From Phytophthora sp. 'mugwort' (lineage: Eukaryota > Oomycota > Peronosporomycetes > Peronosporales > Peronosporaceae), in assembly GCA_033558025.1 (NCBI GenBank), contig JAUCEF010000017.1:1426001-1490000 (forward strand): a DNA stretch of 64,000 nt. The letters are read 5' to 3'. This document shows, one piece after another, positions 11,268-19,992 of this stretch. Within the stretch, counting starts at the first letter, position 1. Each line of letters begins with the position of its first letter. A model generated the notes under the pieces. It did no database searches, had not been told where the DNA came from, and was given only the letters and a program-made list of their open reading frames with translations. Position numbers and translations under genes: made by a program.

Positions 11268-12045
11268 GTCGAAGTATGTCTGATTAACAAAAAATACATT
11301 ACACTTTAAGGCTAGTAAGCAACCTACTTAGCTACCCTACTTGCTATTTGGAATCGATTTGGGTCATGTGGACCCAAAAATTGGGTACGAAATATCCAAT
11401 TGGTGTCCAAAAAAGGTCCATTTTCTCGAAAGTGGGTACCCTGAAGGACCCATTTTAGTGTCCAGGAGGAAACTGGTGGACGTCCGGAGACGTCTCTGGG
11501 CCGAGTTGGACATTTGCAGGACCTTTCCGATGGGGTCTATACAAAAACCAAGTATAACCTGATGAACCAGGTGGTGGTGAGCCACCTACTTCTAATGAGC
11601 TCAGATAGCTCAGCTGGTTAAGCATCCAGTGCCGGACGGAAGCGGCTAGGGTTCAATCCCCGGGCCGACCAGACCTTTCGGACGATAGTTGGGGTTTGGC
11701 CGCGAAGGTTGGGATATCTGGTCTTGTGACTGGACTGGTGGTCTTGGGGGCTACTGGGCGCCGTCTCATGGGCTGTAGGCCTGGAAGCACGGTTAGACCC
11801 GGTAGTTCTTGAGACTGCTTGACCGGGCACTTCAGTAGGAGAGATGCGGGTCGTGGTCTAGAGGGGCAAAACCTCCCAGTCGTCGTCTCATAGGCTTGTA
11901 GGCCTGGTAGTACGCGCGGCTCGGGAGTGTGGCGCCGCTCTAGACCTCGATCCAAGGAGTAGTCTAGTGATGTCGTGCATGCCATAACACGCGTAAGCGT
12001 CTGTAGCGTGTCGCGTTCTTCGCCCGCCTGGTCGAAGTATGTCTG
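11268..12045. mobile_element. 748-bp insertion with 15-bp target duplication, containing a tRNA-like head
   Basis: The 15-mer GTCGAAGTATGTCTG occurs at 11268-11282 and again at 12031-12045, bracketing 748 bp (11283-12030) of sequence foreign to the retrotransposon. Removing the insert and one 15-mer makes the flanking reverse-transcriptase frame continuous at its YFDD motif, so this is a target-site duplication. Inside are a tRNA-like block (11598-11671), palindromic gggtc/gaccc pieces (11360-11460) and a diverged internal repeat (GTCTCATGGGCTGTAGGCCTGG near 11763, related block near 11885). A 15-bp duplication fits target-primed integration of a SINE better than LTR elements (4-6 bp) or most DNA transposons. 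Orientation is unresolved; the left end is AT-rich. Confidence 0.75.
11598..11671 (+). ncRNA. tRNA-derived SINE head (RNA polymerase III boxes)
   Basis: A box A match (TAGCTCAGCTGGTTA, about 11609) and a box B match (GGGTTCAATCC, about 11651) are spaced as in a tRNA gene. The T-arm can pair, but the acceptor ends do not, so this is not a functional tRNA. tRNA-derived SINEs are established in Phytophthora. This block sits in the middle rather than at an end of the 748-bp insert, so the insert may be composite. Confidence 0.55.
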
Positions 12046-12573
12046 AGCATACGCCCTTTGGGGCCTGAGCAGTTGCGTCACAAGACGATTGAGCGTCGCA
12101 GGCGCGTTCGACAGCCCTTGGGCATTACTAGCCACTCCCAGAGCATACCGCTCGGAGTGCTGACCGCCGTAATCGGAATATCGCTTGCTCGCATGAGCAA
12201 TTAATAGTATCCATCGACCAAGTCGAGGGCACTGTACACCGTACACCCCGTCATATTGTTCTGGAGAACGTCCTTCCTAGGAATATGCGTTTGCGCCGCA
12301 ATGGTGGCCGCGTTGATCTTATTAAAACAAGAACGATTCGCCACTTGCCATTTGACTTCTGACACAGAACGTAGGCGTTGAGTGCGGAGACTTGCTCTCG
12401 CGCACCATACCCGCCTCGTGTTTAGCACGGAAGAACGCGTCAATGACGTCACACTGTTCTCGTGGCAAAGGCCACTGCCTTGTCACGCAGTATTTGGTTT
12501 TAGGAATCAGGTCAATCTCATGATGTACACCTCGATCCGGAGGTAGCCTCGTGGGAGGTTCCTTCGAGACCAC
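12046..12573 (-). pseudogene. gypsy reverse transcriptase, N-terminal part
   Basis: Minus-strand frames 12573-12322 and 12452-12201 encode the start of a Ty3/gypsy reverse transcriptase: a PPDRGVHHEIDL entry motif, a VIDAFF...MVRESKSPHSTP block, and the VYSALDLVDGYY motif containing the first catalytic Asp. Continuing frames give the LSNAPATLNRLVTQLLRP block. The reading stops being homologous exactly at 12045, where an inserted element begins, just before the catalytic Asp pair. Confidence 0.82.
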
Positions 12574-13119
12574 GTCTTTGACATTCCTTCACCAAAGAGT
12601 AGTACGGATCCGAGGGGTCCTTGGCACCGAGGATCTTGCCCGCGCATTCATCGCCTTCTTGGTGTCCTCCAAGACTGCTTTATCCAAAAGCGACGACGAG
12701 TTTAACCCCTCCTAAGATCGTAGAATGACCAACTCGGTTAACTCGCCGGCCTTCAAGTCGTCGCCTAACTCGGCCATGGACATCTCGTTCAGCTCCAACA
12801 GAGCGTCCGCACTGAGCATAGTCTCTAGACTGATGTCGCCATCGATTTCCCCTGTCATTCCGTTGACGAGTGTATATAACTGCTCGCTATCACCAGGATA
12901 TCTTCACTCGTCCTGCTATACGCATCAGACGCTCTGCGTCTCATGGCTGACGCTTGGCATCGTAGCCTTCTCCCCGCTGAGACGGTTTGCCTCGGAGAGG
13001 TCCTAACAGTCACATCAGGTGCGTCTCCAGATGCTTGCACCGTGTGCGTTTCACCCGAGACTGGTATGTCTTGACCGACAACCGTCGCAGAGCTGCGATG
13101 CTCGCAGTCTCCACCCCGT

Positions 13120-13420
13120 GGATTACGTGACTCCATCAGTTGGCCCTCGGCCTTGATGGCCCGGCCCACGGCCGGCCACACCACACATGGCATGTAGCGA
13201 CAATTCGTCGTCGTGATGAGTGTCACTGTCGTGACCAATGTCACCATGACGTCGCTCACCAAGCGGATTGCCTGCCGCTCCACTTGCATCCTGAGGCCCG
13301 CGGCCTTGATACCCCGTGGCGGCAATATGCGTGTAACGACACACCGTCATCCGGACGAGTGTCATTGTCGTGACACATGTTATCTGTACCACCCAGCGGG
13401 CTACCTGCCGCTCCAGTCAC
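13120..13420. repeat. 140-bp tandem duplication inside gypsy pol linker
   Basis: Two adjacent, diverged copies of a roughly 140-bp unit lie in the pol segment between protease and reverse transcriptase. The block GTGTCACTGTCGTGAC (about 13219) recurs as GTGTCATTGTCGTGAC (about 13359), each followed downstream by a CTGCCGCTCCA block. On the minus strand the units encode similar His/Asp-rich peptides in different frames, which explains the overlapping short frames seen here. Confidence 0.55.
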
Positions 13421-13741
13421 AGCGCACGAGCACTGCTCCGGACGTTTGTCCTCGGCACCTTCAGTGTCTACAAGTTCGGATACTCCGATGTTCAGCACGT
13501 TGACCGACTCGGTTCAGTGCCCGCGCCAAAAGCTCTTTTGCTTCTTAGCAGAGGTGGATTCATGAGTCACCAAAGCTCCACCACGAGTAAAGCGCGTTGC
13601 TCCCAAGGTCTTCGATCTCCAATCAATCCATGGCTCATGGCGTTCCAGCCATGCCACGCCCGAGATGATCACATCTCGAATCCAGGTCCAGGACCAGACA
13701 GCGTTCCACGCTATCGAAGTCGAGAAACTTCACGCCCAGGT

Positions 13742-14067
13742 TCACAGGAACCTTAGGCACCGTGACACAGGTCCCGTCGCTAGGTGAACAGTGATGATGT
13801 CACTCCTGCGCTCCCTGAGCGCCTCAGGGTATTGCTGACTTCCTTCCATCATGGAGCGACGAGCGAAGTTGCCCGACGTTTTGGAATCGGTCAAGATGAT
13901 CCATGGCTTCTCAAAGCCCTTCACCGTGGCCTCGACGACGAGTAAGCCCGGCTTGCATACACGTTCCGAGCTAGAGAGTACGGCTCTCTCCGGGGCTGGG
14001 CCCTGTTGCCCTTCACCTCCATGAGGCTCAACAGAACTCAGTTCTTCCCTAGCAGGGCGCCCGGCGC
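13742..14067 (-). pseudogene. gypsy aspartic protease region, active site altered
   Basis: Minus-strand reading around 13910-13870 gives ILTDSKTSGNFARR at the position of a retropepsin active site. The family motif is DSG or DTG followed by A/S. Here the glycine is replaced by lysine (DSK), which would abolish activity if the reading is right. The segment lies between the gag zinc knuckle and the reverse transcriptase, as expected. Confidence 0.6.
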
Positions 14068-15020
14068 CTACTGAGTGTCGCCGTTTCCCCGCGACGAGAC
14101 GATGGGTTGGCTCGATGCAGAGCGAAGGCTCGCAGGAGCTTGACGGGACCTGCGTGACGGGCAGGTTGCCCTCAAATGGGTGGTGCTTCGGCAGATGAAG
14201 CACCGACGAACACCTATACGCTGCTCGGCAGCATGAAGCTCAGCTTCCTCATCTTCAGCGTAGCTGAGGTCCATAGGGACCGGTCCGTCGGACGGAGTAG
14301 CGTTAAAAACTTCCCAGCCAAGTCGAGACGACTTGAAGTTGAGCTCGGCGTTCGACGCCACTCTCACGGCCTCTTCAAAAGAGGAAGGGTGAGGGCGGAA
14401 GACTTCCGTCCTGGTCACGCCAGTGCGGAGGCCCTTCATAAAGACTGTCACAGTCACTGCCTCTGGCAGAGGATCCGCCGCCATGCCGGCGATCAAATTT
14501 CGCAACTCCTGGACGAAGTCCACCAAGTCCTTCTTACCCTGGCGGGTACTCAGAAAGCATGGCCTCATGCGGTACGCCTGATTAGACAGAGCAAACACTT
14601 GCGAAAGCTGGAGTTTCAGCTCCTTCCAGCTCGGGAAGGCCGCGTCCACCGACGCGCCGCACGTGAGGCCCATTCTCGTGATCGGCCACCGAGCTTCGAG
14701 ATCACTAGCGCCACGCGCTGTTGCACAGTACGGAGCATGGCCGACCCCATCCCCATTTCGCTCTCACGGATCTACAACATGAGGTTCCCCCCCCCCCTCC
14801 TTTCCTTCGAAAGTCTTGACGCTTACGTGAGCGGTTTAGGCCGGGAGCCCCCATCCTGCATTATCGTCGACGTCGGCGCAGTCGCCGACGCCGACATCCT
14901 CTGCTGGAGGTGCTCTAACAGAGCATTCTCTAGATTGAGAACGCCTCCAGACGCGTGTTCACCGCGTCCGGTCCTTGCGAAACAAGATGCGTTATGTCCT
15001 CAGGACCGAGCAAAGACATA
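14068..15020 (-). pseudogene. gypsy gag (capsid plus zinc knuckle), broken
   Basis: The clean frame 14673-14068 encodes capsid-like sequence followed by a CCHC knuckle (CFICRSTTHLRATC, spacing C-x2-C-x4-H-x4-C) and a basic Ser/Arg-rich tail. Upstream, between about 15020 and 14673, the continuing gag N-terminus is recognisable only in shifted frames, with a C homopolymer at 14788-14796 marking one shift. The product would bind element RNA and form the intracellular particle. The present copy cannot make it intact. Confidence 0.7.
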
Positions 15021-15057
15021 AGCTTTTCAGCGCGTCATGCTGGCTCCGGGACAGGTT

Positions 15058-15516
15058 AGAAAACGCTGTCTGCTTCATCCTCACCGAGGAATAGTACTAA
15101 GACTCATGTGCGGGATTGATTACAAGTGCTACCAGGTGCAGTGGGGCTGCGTAGCGTAGTGCGTCAGAGGAAGACGTATGACGCCCGAGTCTTAGCTGTG
15201 GTTATCCTAACCCCGAAGGTCTCCGCAGAGGCTTAGATCACTTTAGTTATACCACTAGAGACTCAAAGAGTCAGTATTCCTAAACCTAGGACAATACTCT
15301 CTTTGATGCTAAAACTGAACTGTTATTTTTTGCTTATCTGCGGTGTAAATGTATGACTCTAACTATCTACCATAGTTTAACCTAGTCAATGTATATCGAG
15401 TGGCCCTGTGGCCACGTACTGAAATCCCGTTAATCCAAGTAGTACCAAGTACCACTTACTACAAGGTGACACGTAGCACGGCTACACTCGTGTTACCTTC
15501 GTGTAACCCCGTTACA
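15058..15516 (-). repeat. Candidate 5' LTR of the gypsy element
   Basis: Read on the minus strand, the segment starts TGTAACGGGGTTACACGAAG at 15516. It lies upstream of gag and has the TG start expected of an LTR. The inner boundary is uncertain (about 15040-15070) because no clear primer-binding site could be read. There is no second copy in the window to compare, so the assignment rests on position, the TG start and the absence of coding capacity. Confidence 0.4.
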
Positions 15517-15834
15517 GAGGGGGCAGAGCATGGGAACCATGGAGCTGGAGACTTGGGGGGGGGGGGGGGGGGGGCTTCGTAGGGTGTCGAGAAAAGAGAA
15601 ATGGGAGCTGTTGCTTAGGGAGCAGACACGAGCTATGCAAAGGATGTTAGGGTTGGAGAATGACTGGAGGCACAGATGGTTGGCTATAGCTGAAAATTAT
15701 GCTCCAAAATTTCCTGTCATAAATGATGGAATCACTTTGCTCTTAAAATAAATTACTGCAAGGAGGACCAAGTCATGCCGAAATGCATACATGTAACTTA
15801 TTATTGCAAATAATGTTACTGGCAATGCTATTTT
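15517..15834 (+). other. Short frame and G homopolymer between gypsy element and GMP synthase remnant
   Basis: A G tract of about 18 bases lies at 15557-15574. An open frame 15530-15751 (73 codons) passes through it and encodes a polar peptide rich in Trp, Arg and Glu (RKEKWELLLREQTRAMQRM) that looks like a coiled-coil fragment. I cannot assign it. Homopolymer length may be unreliable in the assembly, so the frame is uncertain. Confidence 0.3.
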
Positions 15835-16585
15835 CGGAGGCCCTGCTGCATACCAAGCTCGGCATCAACCTCAAGTGCATTAACGCCTCGGACCGCTTCC
15901 TGAGCGCACTAAAGGGTGCTACCGAGCCTGAGACCAAGCGTCAGACGATCGACAACCTTTTCATGGATAGGAGGGTGAGCGTATCAGTCACCCCGTGGAC
16001 TTCCTGCTGCAAGGCACGCTGTATCCGGACGTGATTGAGAGCATCTCGTACAAGGGCCCCTCGGCCACGATCAAGACCCACCACAACGTCGGTGGCCTTC
16101 CGGACAAGATGCACCTGAAGCTCATTGAGCCGCTTCGTGAACTGTTCAAGGACTAGGTCCGTGAGCTTGGAATGGCTCTCGGCATTGACGAGCCCAGCGT
16201 GTGGCGCCATCCTTTCCCGGGTCCCGGCCTTGCTATCCGTGTGCTCGGTGAGATCACGCCCGAGGCGCTGGAGACTCTGCGTCACGCCGACTCGATCTTC
16301 ATCGAGGAGCTGCGTAACAGTGGCCACTACAAGACCACGGGTCAGGCATTTTGCGTCCTGCTCCCTGTCAAGTCTGTGGGTGTCATGGGTGACGGTCGCA
16401 CTTACGAGAAGGTCGTTGCCATCCGTGCCGTCAGCACATCGGACTACATGACGGCTGACTGGTACCACATGCCGTACGAGGTGCTCGGCCGCATGTCGAA
16501 CCGTATCATTAACGAGGTCCGTGGCGTCAACCGCGTCGTGTACGACATTTCGTCCAAGCCGCCTGCCACCATCGAATGGGAGTAA
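15835..16585 (+). pseudogene. guaA: GMP synthase 3' fragment (pseudogene)
   Basis: The sequence encodes the C-terminal half of glutamine-hydrolysing GMP synthase. A piece of the ATP-pyrophosphatase domain (KLGINLKCINASDRFLSALKG) is followed by [16 protein letters not shown] and the full C-terminal dimerisation domain ([16 protein letters not shown] ... [17 protein letters not shown], stop at 16583-16585). The glutamine amidotransferase half and the ATP-binding start are absent. A frame change with loss of about a dozen codons lies near 15960-15985, and an in-frame TAG (16154-16156) replaces the expected Glu codon in FKD-VRELG. Truncation, shift and stop together make it a pseudogene fragment beside the retrotransposon. 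A functional copy presumably exists elsewhere. Confidence 0.85.
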
Positions 16586-16841
16586 GCGATCAAGTGGAGT
16601 TGTTACCATCTTTGCAGCACAGCACACACAAGGTTAGGAAGCCTCCAACCTAGTAATGTCAAGCTAATAGAGCAACGATACATGCATGTACAGTAAACCA
16701 GACGAAATGAAGCAAAAACGGCAGGCATGCTGTTAATTCATTTTTCAGCTTGCTTTTATCGCTTTTGACTCGAGAATTCCTTTAAATTGACCGTAACGGC
16801 TGCTTAAAAACTTGCTCAAGTGAAGACACCAGTGCAGAAGA

Positions 16842-18763
16842 ATGCGCGCTATCGATGCGTACGAAACGCTGACCGTGCTAGGCACTGGGCAATTCGCTAA
16901 CGTGGTGCTCGCACGACGGCACTCAGATCTAAAGCTCTTTGCCGCAAAAATCTTTCACGGCGAGGACACTGCTGCAAAGCAAGCAGCCCGACACGAGGCC
17001 CAGCTTTTAATGCACTTACAACACGTGAACATTGTACAATTCGTTGAACTTGTTGAAAATGACTCGCAGTTGGTACTTGTCATGGAATATGCAAGTGGGG
17101 GAGACCTGGACTCGTTCTTGCGGTGGCAGCAAGAGAGCACGTGAGTTGATGTCACTGTTTGAACGTATTTGCTTTCCCCCTTACAAATGTTGTACCCAAT
17201 ACCGTAGAGGGCGCCTAAGCGAGCCTGCAATCATGCGCATTTTCATCCAGATCGCCCTGGCCTTCAATATTTACATGAGCATCACATCTTGCATCGGTAC
17301 GCCCATAAATAATACGCGACGTCTTCTTTCTATCTGATCTACTCATTACCTTGTTCTCTGATTGCTTGATCATGTTTTGTAGTGATCTCAAACCGAAGGT
17401 GCACATAGTTACTAGCTCTTACAGGTTAGTGTCACAGGGGAACTTGACTTCGCGTATATAATCCTTTTCCAGAACGTTTTGTTGGACGGTGACGGAATCG
17501 TAAAGTTGAGCGATTTCGGCGTCTCGAAGATTCTGAAGTGCCCCTTAGACTCAGCACAAACCATCACAGGAACTCCGCACTATATGTGAGTTGGGGTCTT
17601 GAGGAACTTCATATTGTCAATATATTGTTGCTCATGGCTCGGTCTTAACGTTAGGGCACCCGAACTACTGGAAGGTAACACCTACGACTGCAAAAGCGAT
17701 GTCTGGAGTCTCGGCTGTGTGCTGCACGAGCTCGCCACATTTTCTCCACCATTCAATGGCTCAGCGCTTGGCGCTGTGGTGGGGAAGATTTTGCACAGTG
17801 AGCCGCCATCAATAGCCGAGCAATACTCTTCGCACTTTCGAGCTCTTGCGACTAATTTGCTCGAGAAAGACCCCAGCGTACGTGGTTGACGTAATGACAA
17901 ATAATATGTTCACTTTGCTTACTCTGTGAGTTCTTGCAGAGACGACCAAGCTTAACCGATATCTTAACGTCTGACGTCGTTCAGCGTCACATGATGCAAT
18001 TGGTTAGTGTGACGACCTCACACCAGCCCATGCTTCTTGAGCAATTTGCTGCAAGAAAAATCCACTTCGAGGTCGTCACGCTCTTAGAGCTCGTGCCTCC
18101 ACTTCCAAGCTATCAATCCACCCACAACAGCAACGATATTCATGACCAGGTAATGGCGCTCAACTCCGTCACACAGCCACCAAGATCAATGCAGCCCACT
18201 CGCGAGCTTTTCTTTGAAAATCAGGTACGATGACTTTAGTCGAGATACTTCGAAGTATTTTGTACTGGGGACCCAACATTTACCACACCTTTAGGCGGCT
18301 GCTCGAAGAAACAAAGAGCGAATCGATCAGGAGCGATCACGCCCAGCAGTATTTCTCGACTGTGAAGATGCCAGCTCACTTGAACGAGATGCCACGCTGT
18401 TGAAGCTGAAGAACATATCGGATGCATTCAATCCGACCAGCGGTAAGACAAAATCTCAGCTTACAAGTTGCTAGATCTACATGTATATATTGGATATGTA
18501 AAAATACTAACCGTGCTGTAACAGTAGTAATCAGGCCTGCCCCACCACCTGAACCTTCACCAAGTCGACTACGTGCAAAGTCCTCACCGTACGTTTCGAG
18601 AAAGATGCTGAACCTGACGACCATACTCAAAACTTGACCGAGCATTATGATGTATTTCCTCAGAGCCAGCTATGAAGAGCTCTTGAATGTTGAGCGACGG
18701 CGCGTGCAGCTCGAGACCAAGGCACTGCAAGAACGAATGCGAGTGTTGCAGACCACAGATTAG
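16842..18763 (+). CDS. NEK-like Ser/Thr protein kinase
   Basis: Nine exons fit: 16842-17140, 17208-17296, 17383-17398, 17473-17585, 17655-17877, 17940-18224, 18295-18442, 18525-18588, 18664-18763. The kinase domain starts near residue 8 with Gly-loop GTGQFANVV and lysine FAAKIF. Next come a split HRDLKPKN catalytic loop, the SDFGVSK metal-binding motif, GTPHYMAPELLEG and the SDVWSLGCVLHELAT segment. After the domain comes a basic linker (ARRNKERIDQERSR), a Pro-rich stretch and a short coiled coil (EELLNVERRRVQLETKALQERMR). NEK kinases act in mitosis and cilia. Family placement is by the activation-segment and subdomain style, so other NEK/NRK-type kinases are possible. Exon 2 appears to lack one nucleotide near 17263: total exon length is one short of a multiple of three, and the HRD frame only fits after that point. 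This is either an assembly error or an early lesion. Confidence 0.75.
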
Positions 18764-18833
18764 CCACTTCAACAGTGACTTTAACCTCCAAAAAGTGACA
18801 TATTTTCGACAATCTCTCAATAAATACATTAGC

Positions 18834-19888
18834 ATGACAAAGGCCAAGCAGTTCGTCGAGTTCGGGTCCGTGTGCGACCCGCGATTACTTCCATATGCCC
18901 CCTCCCTGACCTAATGAACTACATGTAATATCTTCTCACCCCACAGCAAGAAGATCATTGCGATTGGGAAGAACTACGAGGCCCATGCGCGCGAAATGGG
19001 AGCTACCTCGGCCCCGAAAGACCCTGTGCTTTTCCTCAAACCCACCACCAGGTAAGAGCATAAACATCCACGCCCCATGAATTTAGTATATTAAATGGAA
19101 TATGTGCCATGAGAAGCTACGTGCGCAACGGTGGCAGCGTGCTACTGCCCCCTGGACTAGGCGAGGTGCATCACGAAGTGGAGCTGGGCGTACGTTATGA
19201 TCTCTGTAGACTTACACTGTAGCAAAATGGGCGCTGACGATGCGATACGATGCTCTCCAGGTGGTGATTGGCAAGGGCGGCAAGGATATCGCCGAGAATG
19301 ATAGCATGGACCACGTTGCCGGCTACGTATGATCCGATGCTTTCAATACGATTGGGAAACCTCGATTGACATCTGCTTCGATTTGGATGGGGGGGGGGGG
19401 GGCGCTATTGCACAGGCGTTGGCCATCGATATGACGGCGCGGGACCTGCAGACTAAAGCTAAGAAGGCCGGGCTGCCGTGGGCACATGCCAAGGGACTCG
19501 ATACATTCACGCCTATCAGCGACTTCATCCCCAAGTCGGCGGTACCTTCACCTCACGACTTGAACCTCTGGCTGAAGGTGGATGACGAGCTACGTCAGAA
19601 CGGCAACACTGGCGACATGGTGCACAATATCCCGTTTCTGATCTCGTACGTGAGTCGCATCATGACGCTGGAAGAAGGCGACCTGCTCATCACTGGTACC
19701 CCGGAAGGAGTTGGTCCAGTACCGACTGGCAGCGTATGTATTTGTACTTTTTGGACTTCTTTGCGGTTGTATTTTACATGTAGCCGCTGCGGAATTTATG
19801 ACCTTTCTCCCTACAGGTGCTTACAGCGGGTATTACCGGACTGATCGACGTGCACTTTCCCGTAGAACCGCGCGTTTACAAGGCTTAA
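18834..19888 (+). CDS. Fumarylacetoacetate hydrolase-domain protein (FAHD1-like)
   Basis: Six exons give about 221 residues: 18834-18865, 18947-19051, 19117-19189, 19261-19326, 19416-19733, 19817-19888. The start MTKAKQFVEFGKKIIAIGKNY matches the N-terminus of FAHD1 acylpyruvases. Metal-ligand features are the HHEVELG motif (E-x-E type) and a later conserved Asp region before ALAIDMTARDLQ. The block DTFTPISDFIPKS and the C-terminal LITGTPEGVGPV are family hallmarks. FAHD1 enzymes hydrolyse acylpyruvates and decarboxylate oxaloacetate, typically in mitochondria. No clear presequence is visible here. Intron 4 holds a G homopolymer (about 19388-19402). It lies 70 bp downstream of the NEK-like gene on the same strand. 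Confidence 0.85.
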
Positions 19889-19992
19889 ATGCACGTGTAG
19901 CGTATTAGCAATAATTGCGGTTAACAAAAATTCGTGGACATTTCAATATCTTGCTGTAGCGGCAGAGAATTCTTGGCTTGTGATAAACAGTT

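Larger units (their letters stand above)
8740..15516 (-). mobile_element. Ty3/gypsy chromovirus-type retrotransposon, degenerate and nested
   Basis: On the minus strand the order is gag with a CCHC zinc knuckle, aspartic protease, reverse transcriptase, RNase H, integrase and chromodomain, which is the Ty3/gypsy (Metaviridae) gene order. Many frame changes and stops are present, so it is defective. A 748-bp insertion splits the reverse transcriptase (11283-12030). A candidate 5' LTR lies at the right end. No matching LTR is visible on the left, so the copy is probably truncated. Confidence 0.88.

Noticed and set aside
15941..16627. 228-codon minus-strand open frame
   Set aside because: It is the antisense shadow of the GMP synthase fragment; the plus strand carries the conserved protein.
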